Shown piece by piece: positions 1 to 5,929 of a DNA stretch of 5,929 bases. Source of the stretch: Rhodoferax sp. UBA4409 (GTDB lineage: Bacteria; Pseudomonadota; Gammaproteobacteria; Burkholderiales; Burkholderiaceae_C); assembly GCA_002390825.1 (NCBI GenBank), contig DGQR01000265.1, forward strand, positions 1 through 5,929. The letters are read 5' to 3'. Each line of letters begins with the position of its first letter. Position 1 is the stretch's first letter. A program made the position numbers and the translations under genes. The notes beneath the pieces were generated by a model, which worked only from the letters and a program-made list of their open reading frames with translations, did not search any database and was not told the origin of the DNA.

Positions 1-1790
1 TCCGCCGCCATGCCGATGCTTTCGCCCAGCGTGGGGTGCGGGTGGATGGTCTTGCCGATATCCACTGCGTCTGCGCCCATCTCGATCGCCAAGGCGATCT
101 CGCCAATCATGTCGCCCGCATGGGTGCCGACCATGCCGCCGCCCAAGATCTTGCCGTGGCCGTGTGCTTCCGGAGAGTCATCAAACAGCAGTTTGGTGAC
201 GCCTTCGTCGCGGCCATTGGCAATCGCGCGGCCGGAGGCGGTCCAGGGGAACAAGCCCTTCTTGACCTTGATGCCTTGTGCCTTGGCCTGGTCTTCGGTG
301 AGGCCGACCCATGCCACTTCGGGGTCGGTGTAGGCCACCGATGGAATCACGCGGGCGTTGAACGCTGCAGCAGCCAATTCCTTGTTGCCTTGCAGTTCAC
401 CGGCAATCACTTCAGCCGCTACGTGCGCTTCATGCACAGCCTTGTGCGCCAACATGGGCTGGCCCACGATGTCGCCAATGGCGAAGATGTGCGGCACGTT
501 GGTGCGCATCTGAATGTCGACGTTGATGAAGCCGCGGTCGGTCACGGCCACGCCAGCCTTCTCGGCGCTGATCTTTTTGCCGTTGGGCGTGCGGCCCACG
601 GCTTGCAGTACCAGGTCGTACACCTGCGGTGCGGGGGCGGTACCGCCCTCTTCCGCTGGGGCAAACGTGACCTCAATGCCTTCAGGCAAAGCGCGTGCGG
701 ACACGGTCTTGGTCTTGAGCATGATGTTGTCGAAGCGCTTGGCATTCATCTTCTGCCAGATCTTGACCAGGTCGCGGTCGGCGCCCTGCATCAGACCGTC
801 CATCATTTCCACCACGTCCAGGCGTGCGCCCAGCGTGCTGTAAACGGTGCCCATTTCCAAGCCGATGATGCCGCCACCCAAAATCAACATGCGCTTGGGA
901 ACTTCTTTGAGCTCCAAGGCGCCCGTGGAATCCACCACGCGCGGGTCGTTGGGCATGAAAGGCAGGCGCACGGCTTGCGAACCGGCCGCAATGATGGCGC
1001 GCTTGAAGGCGATGACCTTCTTGGAGCCGGTCTTCTCTTGCGCAGTGCCGCTGGTTTCTTCGACTTCAAGGTGGTTGGCACCCACGAAATTGGCATAACC
1101 GCGCACGGTGGTGACCTTGCGCATTTTGGCCATGGCGGCCAAGCCGCCGGTCAACTTGCCGATGACCTTTTCTTTGTGGCCGCGCAGTTTGTCGATGTTG
1201 ACCACGGGCGCGCCAAAGTCCACACCCAGGTCGGCCATGTGGCTGACTTCGTCCATGACGGCTGCCACGTGCAACAGCGCCTTGGAAGGAATGCAACCCA
1301 CGTTCAGGCACACGCCGCCCAAGGTGGCGTAACGCTCGACCACGATGACCTTGAGGCCCAAGTCTGCCGCGCGGAATGCGGCGGAGTAACCGCCGGGGCC
1401 GCCACCGATGACCACCAGGTCGCACTCCAAGTCTGCACTGCCACCGAAGCTGCTGGCCACCGGGGCCGGAGCCGCCGGGGCTGCTACAGAAACAGGAGCT
1501 GCTGGCGCAGACGCTGCTGGGGCTTCGGCCGGTTTTGCTTCAGAAGCTGCACCAGCAGCTTCGAGCATCACGACCACAGAACCCTGCTTGACCTTGTCGC
1601 CGATTTTGACTTTGAGTTCAGTCACCACACCGCCGTGGCTAGCCGGGATCTCCATGGAGGCCTTGTCGGACTCCACGGTGATCAGGCTTTGCTCAGGCTT
1701 GATGGTGTCGCCCACTTTGACCAGCAGTTCGATGACTGCGACTTCGTCGAAGTCACCAATGTCCGGAACCTTGATTTCTACGATTGCCAT
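1..1790 (-). CDS. lpdA: Dihydrolipoyl dehydrogenase (E3) with N-terminal lipoyl domain, 3' end cut by the window
   Basis: E3 of the pyruvate dehydrogenase complex: a cytoplasmic FAD flavoprotein that reoxidises dihydrolipoyl groups and reduces NAD+. The frame is open from the ATG at 1788-1790 to the left edge, giving 596 visible residues; comparison with E. coli Lpd suggests about 15-20 C-terminal residues are missing. Residues 1-78 are a lipoyl domain with the ESDKAS motif (lipoylated K43). Residues 79-118 are an Ala/Pro-rich linker. The E3 core follows: FAD-binding GGGPGG (129-134), redox disulfide GGVCLNVGCIPSK (C161, C166), NAD-binding GGGIIG (305-310), second FAD motif AIGD (D440), and the dimer-interface catalytic pair in HPHPTLGES (H585, E590). 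It lies 15 bases downstream of aceF with its own ribosome binding site, so it belongs to the PDH operon. The lipoyl extension makes it about 120 residues longer than E. coli Lpd and matches the beta-proteobacterial PdhL/P64k type. I translated large parts by hand and found no frameshift or stop. Identification is very secure. Confidence 0.97.
   Translation of the reverse strand, partial: MAIVEIKVPDIGDFDEVAVIELLVKVGDTIKPEQSLITVESDKASMEIPASHGGVVTELKVKIGDKVKQGSVVVMLEAAGAASEAKPAEAPAASAPAAPVSVAAPAAPAPVASSFGGSADLECDLVVIGGGPGGYSAAFRAADLGLKVIVVERYATLGGVCLNVGCIPSKALLHVAAVMDEVSHMADLGVDFGAPVVNIDKLRGHKEKVIGKLTGGLAAMAKMRKVTTVRGYANFVGANHLEVEETSGTAQEKTGSKKVIAFKRAIIAAGSQAVRLPFMPNDPRVVDSTGALELKEVPKRMLILGGGIIGLEMGTVYSTLGARLDVVEMMDGLMQGADRDLVKIWQKMNAKRFDNIMLKTKTVSARALPEGIEVTFAPAEEGGTAPAPQVYDLVLQAVGRTPNGKKISAEKAGVAVTDRGFINVDIQMRTNVPHIFAIGDIVGQPMLAHKAVHEAHVAAEVIAGELQGNKELAAAAFNARVIPSVAYTDPEVAWVGLTEDQAKAQGIKVKKGLFPWTASGRAIANGRDEGVTKLLFDDSPEAHGHGKILGGGMVGTHAGDMIGEIALAIEMGADAVDIGKTIHPHPTLGESIGMAA
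1483..1511 (-). repeat. 29-base perfect repeat in the lpdA Ala/Pro linker
   Basis: Identical to 3151-3179 in the first linker of aceF, with five more matching bases after a single mismatch. It encodes part of SAPAAPVSVA in both proteins. The offset is 1668 bases rather than the 1683 of the domain repeat, so one linker differs by five codons in length. It shows that the similarity between aceF and lpdA extends past the folded domain into the flexible linker. Confidence 0.9.
1704..1757 (-). repeat. 54-base perfect direct repeat, copy in the lpdA lipoyl domain
   Basis: Identical at every base to 3387-3440 in aceF, 1683 bases away, which is exactly the distance between the two start codons. It encodes residues 12-29 of the lipoyl domain in both genes without one synonymous difference. 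The identity breaks on both sides (C/T at 1703/3386 and A/G at 1758/3441). Confidence 0.95.
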
Positions 1791-1798
1791 ATTCAGGT

Positions 1799-1802
1799 TC
1801 CT
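1799..1802 (-). promoter_or_regulatory. Ribosome binding site of lpdA
   Basis: On the minus strand the spacer reads ACAGGAACCTGAAT just before the ATG. AGGA lies 8 bases upstream of the start codon, an ordinary Shine-Dalgarno position. It supports the ATG at 1788-1790, which also gives a protein beginning exactly at the lipoyl domain (MAIVEIKVPDIG). Confidence 0.75.
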
Positions 1803-1805
1803 GTC

Positions 1806-3473
1806 TTAGAGCAGCACGCGGCGGAAGTCACCCAGGATCTGGCCCAGGTACACGTTGAAGCGCGCCGCAGCGGCGCCGTCGATCACGCGGTGGTCCCAAG
1901 TCAGCGACAAGGGCAGCATCAGGCGTGGCTGGAAGGCCTTGCCGTCCCACACAGGTTCCATCTGGCTCTTGCAGACGCCAAGGATGGCGACTTCAGGCGC
2001 GTTGATGATGGGCGTGAAATAACGGCCACCGATACCACCCAATGAAGAGATGGTGAAGGTCGCGCCGCTCATGTCGGCAGGGCCGAGCTTGCCGTCGCGG
2101 GCCTTCTTGGCCAGCTCACCCATTTCCTGGCTGATCTGGAAGATGCCTTTTTTGTCGGCGTCCTTGATCACAGGCACCACCAAGCCGTTGGGCGTGTCAG
2201 CCGCAAAACCGATGTGGTAGTACTGCTTGTAGATCAGCGCATCACCGTCCAGCGAGCTGTTGAACTCGGGAAACTTCTTGAGCGCAGCCACGCAGGCCTT
2301 AATCAGGAAAGCCAGCATGGTGACTTTGATGCCGGACTTCTCGTTCTCTTTGTTGGTAGAGACGCGGAAGGCTTCGAGGTCGGTGATGTCGGCGTCGTCG
2401 TGGTTGGTGACGGCCGGAATCATGACCGCGTTGCGCAACAGGTTGGCACCGCTGATCTTCTTGATGCGGGACATTTCCTTGCGCTCGATCGGACCGAACT
2501 TGGCAAAGTCCACCTTGGGCCAAGGGATCAATCCCAAGCCAGCGCCGTCGTTGCTGCCGGAAGCCTTGGCTTGCGCGGCAATGGCCAGCGTTTGCACCGC
2601 ACCGCTCATCACAGAACGGGTGAAGCCTTGCACGTCTGCCTCTGTGATACGGCCCTTGAGGCCGGAACCCTTGACTTCGTTCAAAGGCACGCCCAGTTCG
2701 CGGGCGAACTTGCGCACGGAAGGGGATGCATGGGGCAAACCGAGGGTGGTGCCACCGGGCGCATGCGCCGGCACCGCCACAGCAGCAGGCGCTGCAACAG
2801 CAGCAGCTACCGGAGCGGGTGCCGCAGCGGCTGCTACGGGCGCTGCAGCAACAGGCGCCGCTACCGGAGCTGGGGCAGCGGCAGCCACACCTTCCAGAAT
2901 CACCACCAAGTCACCGATGTTCACGGTGTCACCCAGCTTGACCTTGATTTCCTTGACCACACCGGCGGTGCTGGAAGGAATTTCCATGGAAGCCTTGTCA
3001 GACTCCACAGTGATCAGGCTCTGCTCCACCTTCACGGTGTCGCCAACCTTGACCAGCAGTTCGATGACGGCTACGTCTTTGAAGTCGCCGATGTCGGGCA
3101 CCAGCACATTCACGGGGCCGGAGGCCGCAGGTGCCGCAGATGGGGCTGCCGCTACAGAAACAGGAGCTGCTGGCGCAGATGCTGCGGGCGCTGGAGCCGC
3201 TTTTGGCTCTACAACGGGAGCTGCAGCAGCAGCACCAGCAGCTTCCAGGATGACAACCACTGAACCTTCCTTGACCTTGTCGCCCAAGGCGATCTTGATT
3301 TCCTTGACCACACCGGCGGTGCTGGAAGGAATCTCCATGGAGGCCTTGTCAGACTCCACAGTGATCAGGCTTTGCTCCACCTTGACGGTGTCGCCCACTT
3401 TGACCAGCAGTTCGATGACTGCGACTTCGTCGAAGTCACCGATATCCGGGACTTTTACTTCTACCAATGCCAT
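1806..3473 (-). CDS. aceF: Dihydrolipoyllysine acetyltransferase (E2) of the pyruvate dehydrogenase complex
   Basis: Complete E2 of 555 residues, ending in TAA. It forms the core of the PDH complex and transfers the acetyl group from lipoyl arms to CoA. Domains in order: lipoyl domain 1 (about 2-77, ESDKAS, K43); Ala/Pro linker (79-119); lipoyl domain 2 (about 121-195, K160); long Ala/Pro/Val linker (196-238); peripheral subunit-binding domain (about 248-284, ASPSVRKFARELGV...GRITEADV); short linker; catalytic domain (about 325-555) with the DHRVIDG motif (catalytic H528, D532). E. coli AceF has three lipoyl domains; this one has two, the third being on the neighbouring E3. Start choice: the ATG at 3471-3473 is preceded by GGAG at 8 bases and begins exactly at the lipoyl fold. 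An in-frame ATG 69 bases further upstream lies inside aceE, lacks sequence resembling the family and is rejected. The gene starts 19 bases after aceE, so translation is probably coupled or at least co-transcribed. The two lipoyl domains are highly similar at DNA level to each other and to the one in lpdA. Confidence 0.98.
   Translation of the reverse strand: MALVEVKVPDIGDFDEVAVIELLVKVGDTVKVEQSLITVESDKASMEIPSSTAGVVKEIKIALGDKVKEGSVVVILEAAGAAAAAPVVEPKAAPAPAASAPAAPVSVAAAPSAAPAASGPVNVLVPDIGDFKDVAVIELLVKVGDTVKVEQSLITVESDKASMEIPSSTAGVVKEIKVKLGDTVNIGDLVVILEGVAAAAPAPVAAPVAAAPVAAAAAPAPVAAAVAAPAAVAVPAHAPGGTTLGLPHASPSVRKFARELGVPLNEVKGSGLKGRITEADVQGFTRSVMSGAVQTLAIAAQAKASGSNDGAGLGLIPWPKVDFAKFGPIERKEMSRIKKISGANLLRNAVMIPAVTNHDDADITDLEAFRVSTNKENEKSGIKVTMLAFLIKACVAALKKFPEFNSSLDGDALIYKQYYHIGFAADTPNGLVVPVIKDADKKGIFQISQEMGELAKKARDGKLGPADMSGATFTISSLGGIGGRYFTPIINAPEVAILGVCKSQMEPVWDGKAFQPRLMLPLSLTWDHRVIDGAAAARFNVYLGQILGDFRRVLL
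2760..2888 (-). repeat. Low-complexity Ala/Pro/Val linker of aceF with GCN-rich imperfect repeats
   Basis: About 43 codons between lipoyl domain 2 and the subunit-binding domain, nearly all Ala, Pro or Val. The DNA is a run of imperfect GCN-type triplets, and the 11-mer gctaccggagc occurs twice on the plus strand (2806-2816 and 2860-2870). Such linkers give the lipoyl arm its swing and often vary in length between related strains; that variation is inferred, not seen here. Confidence 0.8.
2943..2981 (-). repeat. 39-base perfect direct repeat within aceF, lipoyl domain 2
   Basis: Identical to 3294-3332, 351 bases (117 codons) away, which is the spacing between lipoyl lysines 43 and 160. It encodes the strand after the lipoyl turn (ending near ...VVKEIK). 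A further 29-base match follows at 2992-3020 versus 3343-3371 around the lipoyl lysine codon. Confidence 0.93.
3151..3179 (-). repeat. 29-base perfect repeat in the first aceF linker
   Basis: Partner of 1483-1511 in lpdA. Linker sequence is under little constraint on exact residues or codons, so a perfect match here points to shared recent ancestry or recombination rather than functional conservation. Confidence 0.9.
3294..3332 (-). repeat. 39-base perfect direct repeat within aceF, lipoyl domain 1
   Basis: Partner of 2943-2981. The pair reflects internal duplication of the lipoyl domain inside E2 and could support loss or gain of one domain by homologous recombination. Confidence 0.93.
3387..3440 (-). 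repeat. 54-base perfect direct repeat, copy in aceF lipoyl domain 1
   Basis: Partner of 1704-1757. By contrast, the corresponding segment of lipoyl domain 2 in the same gene (3036-3089) differs at 8 of 54 bases, so the aceF N-terminal domain is here closer to lpdA than to its own in-gene sister. Confidence 0.95.
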
Positions 3474-3481
3474 GTTGTTGT

Positions 3482-3485
3482 CTCC
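3482..3485 (-). promoter_or_regulatory. Ribosome binding site of aceF
   Basis: The minus-strand spacer reads CCGGAGACAACAAC before the ATG. GGAG sits 8 bases upstream of the start at 3473. This decides between this start and the longer in-frame ATG at 3542, which lies within the aceE coding region. Confidence 0.8.
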
Positions 3486-3492
3486 GGAGTTC

Positions 3493-5929
3493 TTAGGCGT
3501 ACAGGGGGTTGACCTTGTCGGTGTTGATGCCGTACTTGGCAATGGCTTCCGCCACCTTGGCCACGGGCACGGTGCCGTCTTCGCTCAGAGCCTTCAGGGC
3601 GGCAACCACGATGTAGCGGCGGTTCACCTCGAAGTGCTCACGCAGCTTGCTGCGGAAGTCGGAGCGACCGAAACCGTCAGTGCCCAGCACCTTGTACGTA
3701 CGGCCCTTCGGCACGAACGGACGGATTTGCTCGGCATACGCCTTCATGTAGTCAGTGGATGCCACCACTGGGCCGGTGGACTTGTTCAGTTGCTCGGCCA
3801 CGAAAGGCACGCGTGGTGTTTCCAGCGGGTGCAACAGGTTCCAGCGGTCAGCGTCCTGGCCGTCGCGGGTCAGTTCGTTGAAGCTTGGGCAGCTCCAGAC
3901 GTCAGCGCCGATGCCCCAGTCTTTTTCCAGCAGTTCTTGTGCGGCAATGCTTTCGCGCAGGATGGTGCCGGAGCCCAGCAACTGCACGCGAGGTGCCTTG
4001 GCAGTAAGCGCAGGGCCGGCCTTGCACTGGTACATGCCCTTGATGATTTGCTCTTCCGTACCGGGCTGCAGGCCGGGCATGGGGTAGTTTTCGTTCAACA
4101 GGGTCAGGTAATAGAAGACGTTGTCTTGCTTCTCGACCATGCGCTTCAAACCGTGGTGCAGGATCACGCCGACTTCGTGGGCGAAGGTCGGATCGTAAGA
4201 AATACAGTTCGGGATGGTACCGGCCATGATGTGGCTGTGGCCGTCTTCGTGCTGCAAGCCTTCACCGTTCAGGGTGGTACGGCCGGAAGTGCCGCCCAAC
4301 AAAAAGCCGCGGGCTTGCATGTCGCCAGCCGCCCAGGCCAAGTCGCCAATGCGCTGGAAGCCGAACATCGAGTAGTACACATAGAACGGCACCATGATGC
4401 GGTTGCTGGTCGAGTAGCTGGTGGCAGCTGCAATCCAGCTGCTCATGCCGCCGGCTTCGTTGATACCTTCTTGCAGAATCTGGCCGGCCTTGTCTTCCTT
4501 GTAGTACATGACCTGGTCTTTGTCGACCGGGGTGTACTGCTGGCCTGCGGGGTTGTAGATACCCACTTGGCGGAACAAGCCTTCCATACCGAAGGTACGG
4601 GCCTCGTCCACCAGAATCGGCACCACGCGTGGGCCCAGGGCCTGGTCGCGCAACAACTGGGTCAAGAAACGCACATAGGCTTGGGTCGTCGAGATCTCAC
4701 GGCCTTCGGCGGTCGGCTCCATAACGGCCTTGAACACTTCGAGTGAAGGCACGGTGAAGCTCTCGTCTGCCTTGGTGCGGCGGTGCGGCAGGTAGCCACC
4801 CAAGGCCTTGCGGCGCTCGTGCAGGTACTTCATTTCCGGGGTGTCGTCTGCAGGCTTGTAGAACGGCACCTTGGGCAATTCGCTGTCCGGCACGGGGATG
4901 TTGAAGCGGTCGCGGAAGGCCTTGATGTCTTCGTCGGTCAGCTTCTTGGTCTGGTGCACGGTGTTCTTGCCTTCACCGGCCTTGCCCATACCGAAGCCCT
5001 TGACAGTCTTGATCAACAAAACAGTCGGCTCGCCCTTGTGGTTCACTGCCTTGTGGAAAGCTGCGTATACCTTCTTGGAATCGTGGCCGCCACGACGCAG
5101 ATCGAAGATTTCTTCGTCCGACATCTTGGACACCATTTCCAGGGTGCGGGGGTCTTTGCCGAAGAAGTGCTTGCGAACGTAGGCACCATCGTTGGCCTTC
5201 ATGGCCTGGTAGTCGCCGTCCAGTGTTTCCATCATGATCTTCTTGAGCGCGCCGTCTTTGTCGCGCGCCAACAGGGCGTCCCAACCGGAACCCCACAAGA
5301 GCTTGATCACGTTCCAGCCGGCACCGCGGAACTCGCCTTCGAGCTCTTGCACGATCTTGCCGTTGCCGCGCACCGGACCGTCCAGACGCTGCAAGTTGCA
5401 ATTGATCACGAAGACCAGGTTGTCCAGGCCTTCGCGGGCAGCCAAACCGATAGCGCCCAAAGACTCCACTTCGTCCATTTCGCCGTCGCCGCAGAACACC
5501 CACACCTTGCGGTTTTCGGTGTTGGCAATGCCACGGGCGTGCAGATATTTCAGGAAGCGCGCCTGGTAGATCGCCATCAAGGGGCCCAAGCCCATGGACA
5601 CAGTGGGGAACTGCCAGAACTCGGGCATCAACTTGGGGTGCGGGTAGCTCGACAGACCCTTGCCATCCACTTCCTGGCGGAAGTTGAGCAACTGCTCCTC
5701 AGAAAGGCGGCCCTCCAAGTACGCGCGAGCATACACGCCGGGGGACACGTGGCCCTGGATGTAGAGGCAGTCGCCACCGTGGTTTTCGCTTTCAGCGTGC
5801 CAGAAGTGGTTAAAGCCGGCGCCAAACAAGCTAGCCAACGATGCAAAAGAGCCGATGTGGCCACCCAAATCCCCACCATCTGCGGGGTTGTGGCGGTTGG
5901 CCTTTACGACCATGGCCATGGCGTTCCAG
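3493..5929 (-). CDS. aceE: Pyruvate dehydrogenase E1 component (homodimeric type), 5' end cut by the window
   Basis: E1 of the PDH complex: a thiamine diphosphate (ThDP) and Mg2+-dependent enzyme that decarboxylates pyruvate and acetylates the lipoyl groups of E2. The frame runs from the right edge (first full codon Trp at 5926-5928) to TAA at 3493-3495, 811 visible residues. The first residues, WNA then MAMVV, align with the WNAIMTV region near residue 88 of E. coli AceE (887 aa), so roughly 85-90 N-terminal residues and the true start lie outside; the Met at 5919 is internal. Seen from Trp=1: a conserved His after GG at 24, QGHVSPGVYAR near 58-68, the ThDP motif GDGEMDE (147-153) ending in NCNLQ (176-180), the active-site loop GEGKNTVHQ with H325 (counterpart of E. 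coli H407), the DEARTFGMEGLFRQ and YYKEDKAGQILQEGINE blocks of the pyrimidine-binding domain, and a transketolase-like C-terminal domain from about 625 ending KVNPLYA. This is the single-chain AceE family, not the alpha/beta type. It is first of the visible genes, so the operon promoter presumably lies beyond the right edge. Confidence 0.98.
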   Translation of the reverse strand, partial: WNAMAMVVKANRHNPADGGDLGGHIGSFASLASLFGAGFNHFWHAESENHGGDCLYIQGHVSPGVYARAYLEGRLSEEQLLNFRQEVDGKGLSSYPHPKLMPEFWQFPTVSMGLGPLMAIYQARFLKYLHARGIANTENRKVWVFCGDGEMDEVESLGAIGLAAREGLDNLVFVINCNLQRLDGPVRGNGKIVQELEGEFRGAGWNVIKLLWGSGWDALLARDKDGALKKIMMETLDGDYQAMKANDGAYVRKHFFGKDPRTLEMVSKMSDEEIFDLRRGGHDSKKVYAAFHKAVNHKGEPTVLLIKTVKGFGMGKAGEGKNTVHQTKKLTDEDIKAFRDRFNIPVPDSELPKVPFYKPADDTPEMKYLHERRKALGGYLPHRRTKADESFTVPSLEVFKAVMEPTAEGREISTTQAYVRFLTQLLRDQALGPRVVPILVDEARTFGMEGLFRQVGIYNPAGQQYTPVDKDQVMYYKEDKAGQILQEGINEAGGMSSWIAAATSYSTSNRIMVPFYVYYSMFGFQRIGDLAWAAGDMQARGFLLGGTSGRTTLNGEGLQHEDGHSHIMAGTIPNCISYDPTFAHEVGVILHHGLKRMVEKQDNVFYYLTLLNENYPMPGLQPGTEEQIIKGMYQCKAGPALTAKAPRVQLLGSGTILRESIAAQELLEKDWGIGADVWSCPSFNELTRDGQDADRWNLLHPLETPRVPFVAEQLNKSTGPVVASTDYMKAYAEQIRPFVPKGRTYKVLGTDGFGRSDFRSKLREHFEVNRRYIVVAALKALSEDGTVPVAKVAEAIAKYGINTDKVNPLYA

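Noticed and set aside
1791..1805. Possible regulatory site or terminator in the aceF-lpdA spacer
   Set aside because: Only 15 bases, with no hairpin or T-run; it holds a ribosome binding site and nothing else.
36..2045. 669-codon plus-strand open frame antisense to lpdA and the end of aceF
   Set aside because: It is in exact codon register opposite the real genes, so it stays open simply because TTA, CTA and TCA codons are avoided there. Its translation is rich in His, Gln and Ala with no recognisable domain, and it has no ribosome binding site that I can see.
2214..3263. 349-codon plus-strand open frame opposite aceF
   Set aside because: In register antisense to aceF, with a repetitive Ser/Arg/Cys-rich translation where it faces the Ala/Pro linkers. 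No family resemblance and no initiation signal.
3474..3542. Longer aceF start at 3542 adding 23 residues
   Set aside because: The added peptide (Ser/Thr/Pro-rich) is the out-of-frame reading of the aceE 3' end. The ATG at 3473 has a well-placed GGAG and starts at the first residue of the lipoyl fold.
2260..4746. 828-codon plus-strand open frame antisense to aceF and aceE
   Set aside because: It overlaps two securely identified enzymes. Over aceE it is in codon register with the sense gene, and over aceF its peptide is low-complexity Ala/Thr/Ser. It is best explained as a by-product of codon bias, despite its length.
5911..5919. Met codons at 5911-5913 and 5917-5919 as the start of aceE
   Set aside because: The frame stays open to the edge with Trp-Asn-Ala before them, matching the internal WNA motif of AceE near residue 88. 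The real start is outside the window.
5910..5921. Perfect palindrome ccatggccatgg
   Set aside because: It lies inside the aceE reading frame and encodes Ala-Met-Ala-Met; a 12-base palindrome in coding DNA with no further context does not support an operator call.

Overview
This window is an almost fully coding stretch of a bacterial chromosome carrying the pyruvate dehydrogenase (PDH) complex operon. All genes are on the minus strand. Read in the direction of transcription (right to left) the order is aceE (E1, 3' nine-tenths, start beyond the right edge), aceF (E2, complete) and lpdA (E3 with an N-terminal lipoyl domain, last few codons beyond the left edge). The intergenic gaps are 19 and 15 bases, each holding only a Shine-Dalgarno sequence, so the three genes are almost certainly one transcription unit.

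The likely source is a beta-proteobacterium of the Burkholderiales, possibly Comamonadaceae. The basis is the homodimeric AceE-type E1, an E2 with two lipoyl domains, and an E3 that carries its own lipoyl domain (the architecture known from Neisseria P64k and Ralstonia PdhL), together with moderately GC-rich sequence. This placement is inference; no taxonomic search was possible.

The products work together. E1 decarboxylates pyruvate on thiamine diphosphate and reductively acetylates lipoyl groups. E2 transfers the acetyl group to CoA. E3 reoxidises the dihydrolipoyl groups with FAD and passes electrons to NAD+. All visible catalytic motifs are intact: the GDG...NCNLQ ThDP motif in E1, lipoyl lysines 43 and 160 and the DHRVIDG motif in E2, and in E3 lipoyl lysine 43, the C161/C166 redox disulfide, both nucleotide-binding glycine motifs and the H585/E590 pair.

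Region by region: 1-1790 lpdA; 1791-1805 spacer with ribosome binding site; 1806-3473 aceF; 3474-3492 spacer with ribosome binding site; 3493-5929 aceE. There is no gene-free stretch above 20 bases, and I see no RNA gene, mobile element, CRISPR array, promoter or terminator. The one pattern worth a second look is DNA-level near-identity between the lipoyl-domain segments of aceF and lpdA, including a perfect 54-base match, which suggests duplication followed by gene conversion. I find no undescribed system here; this is core metabolism.
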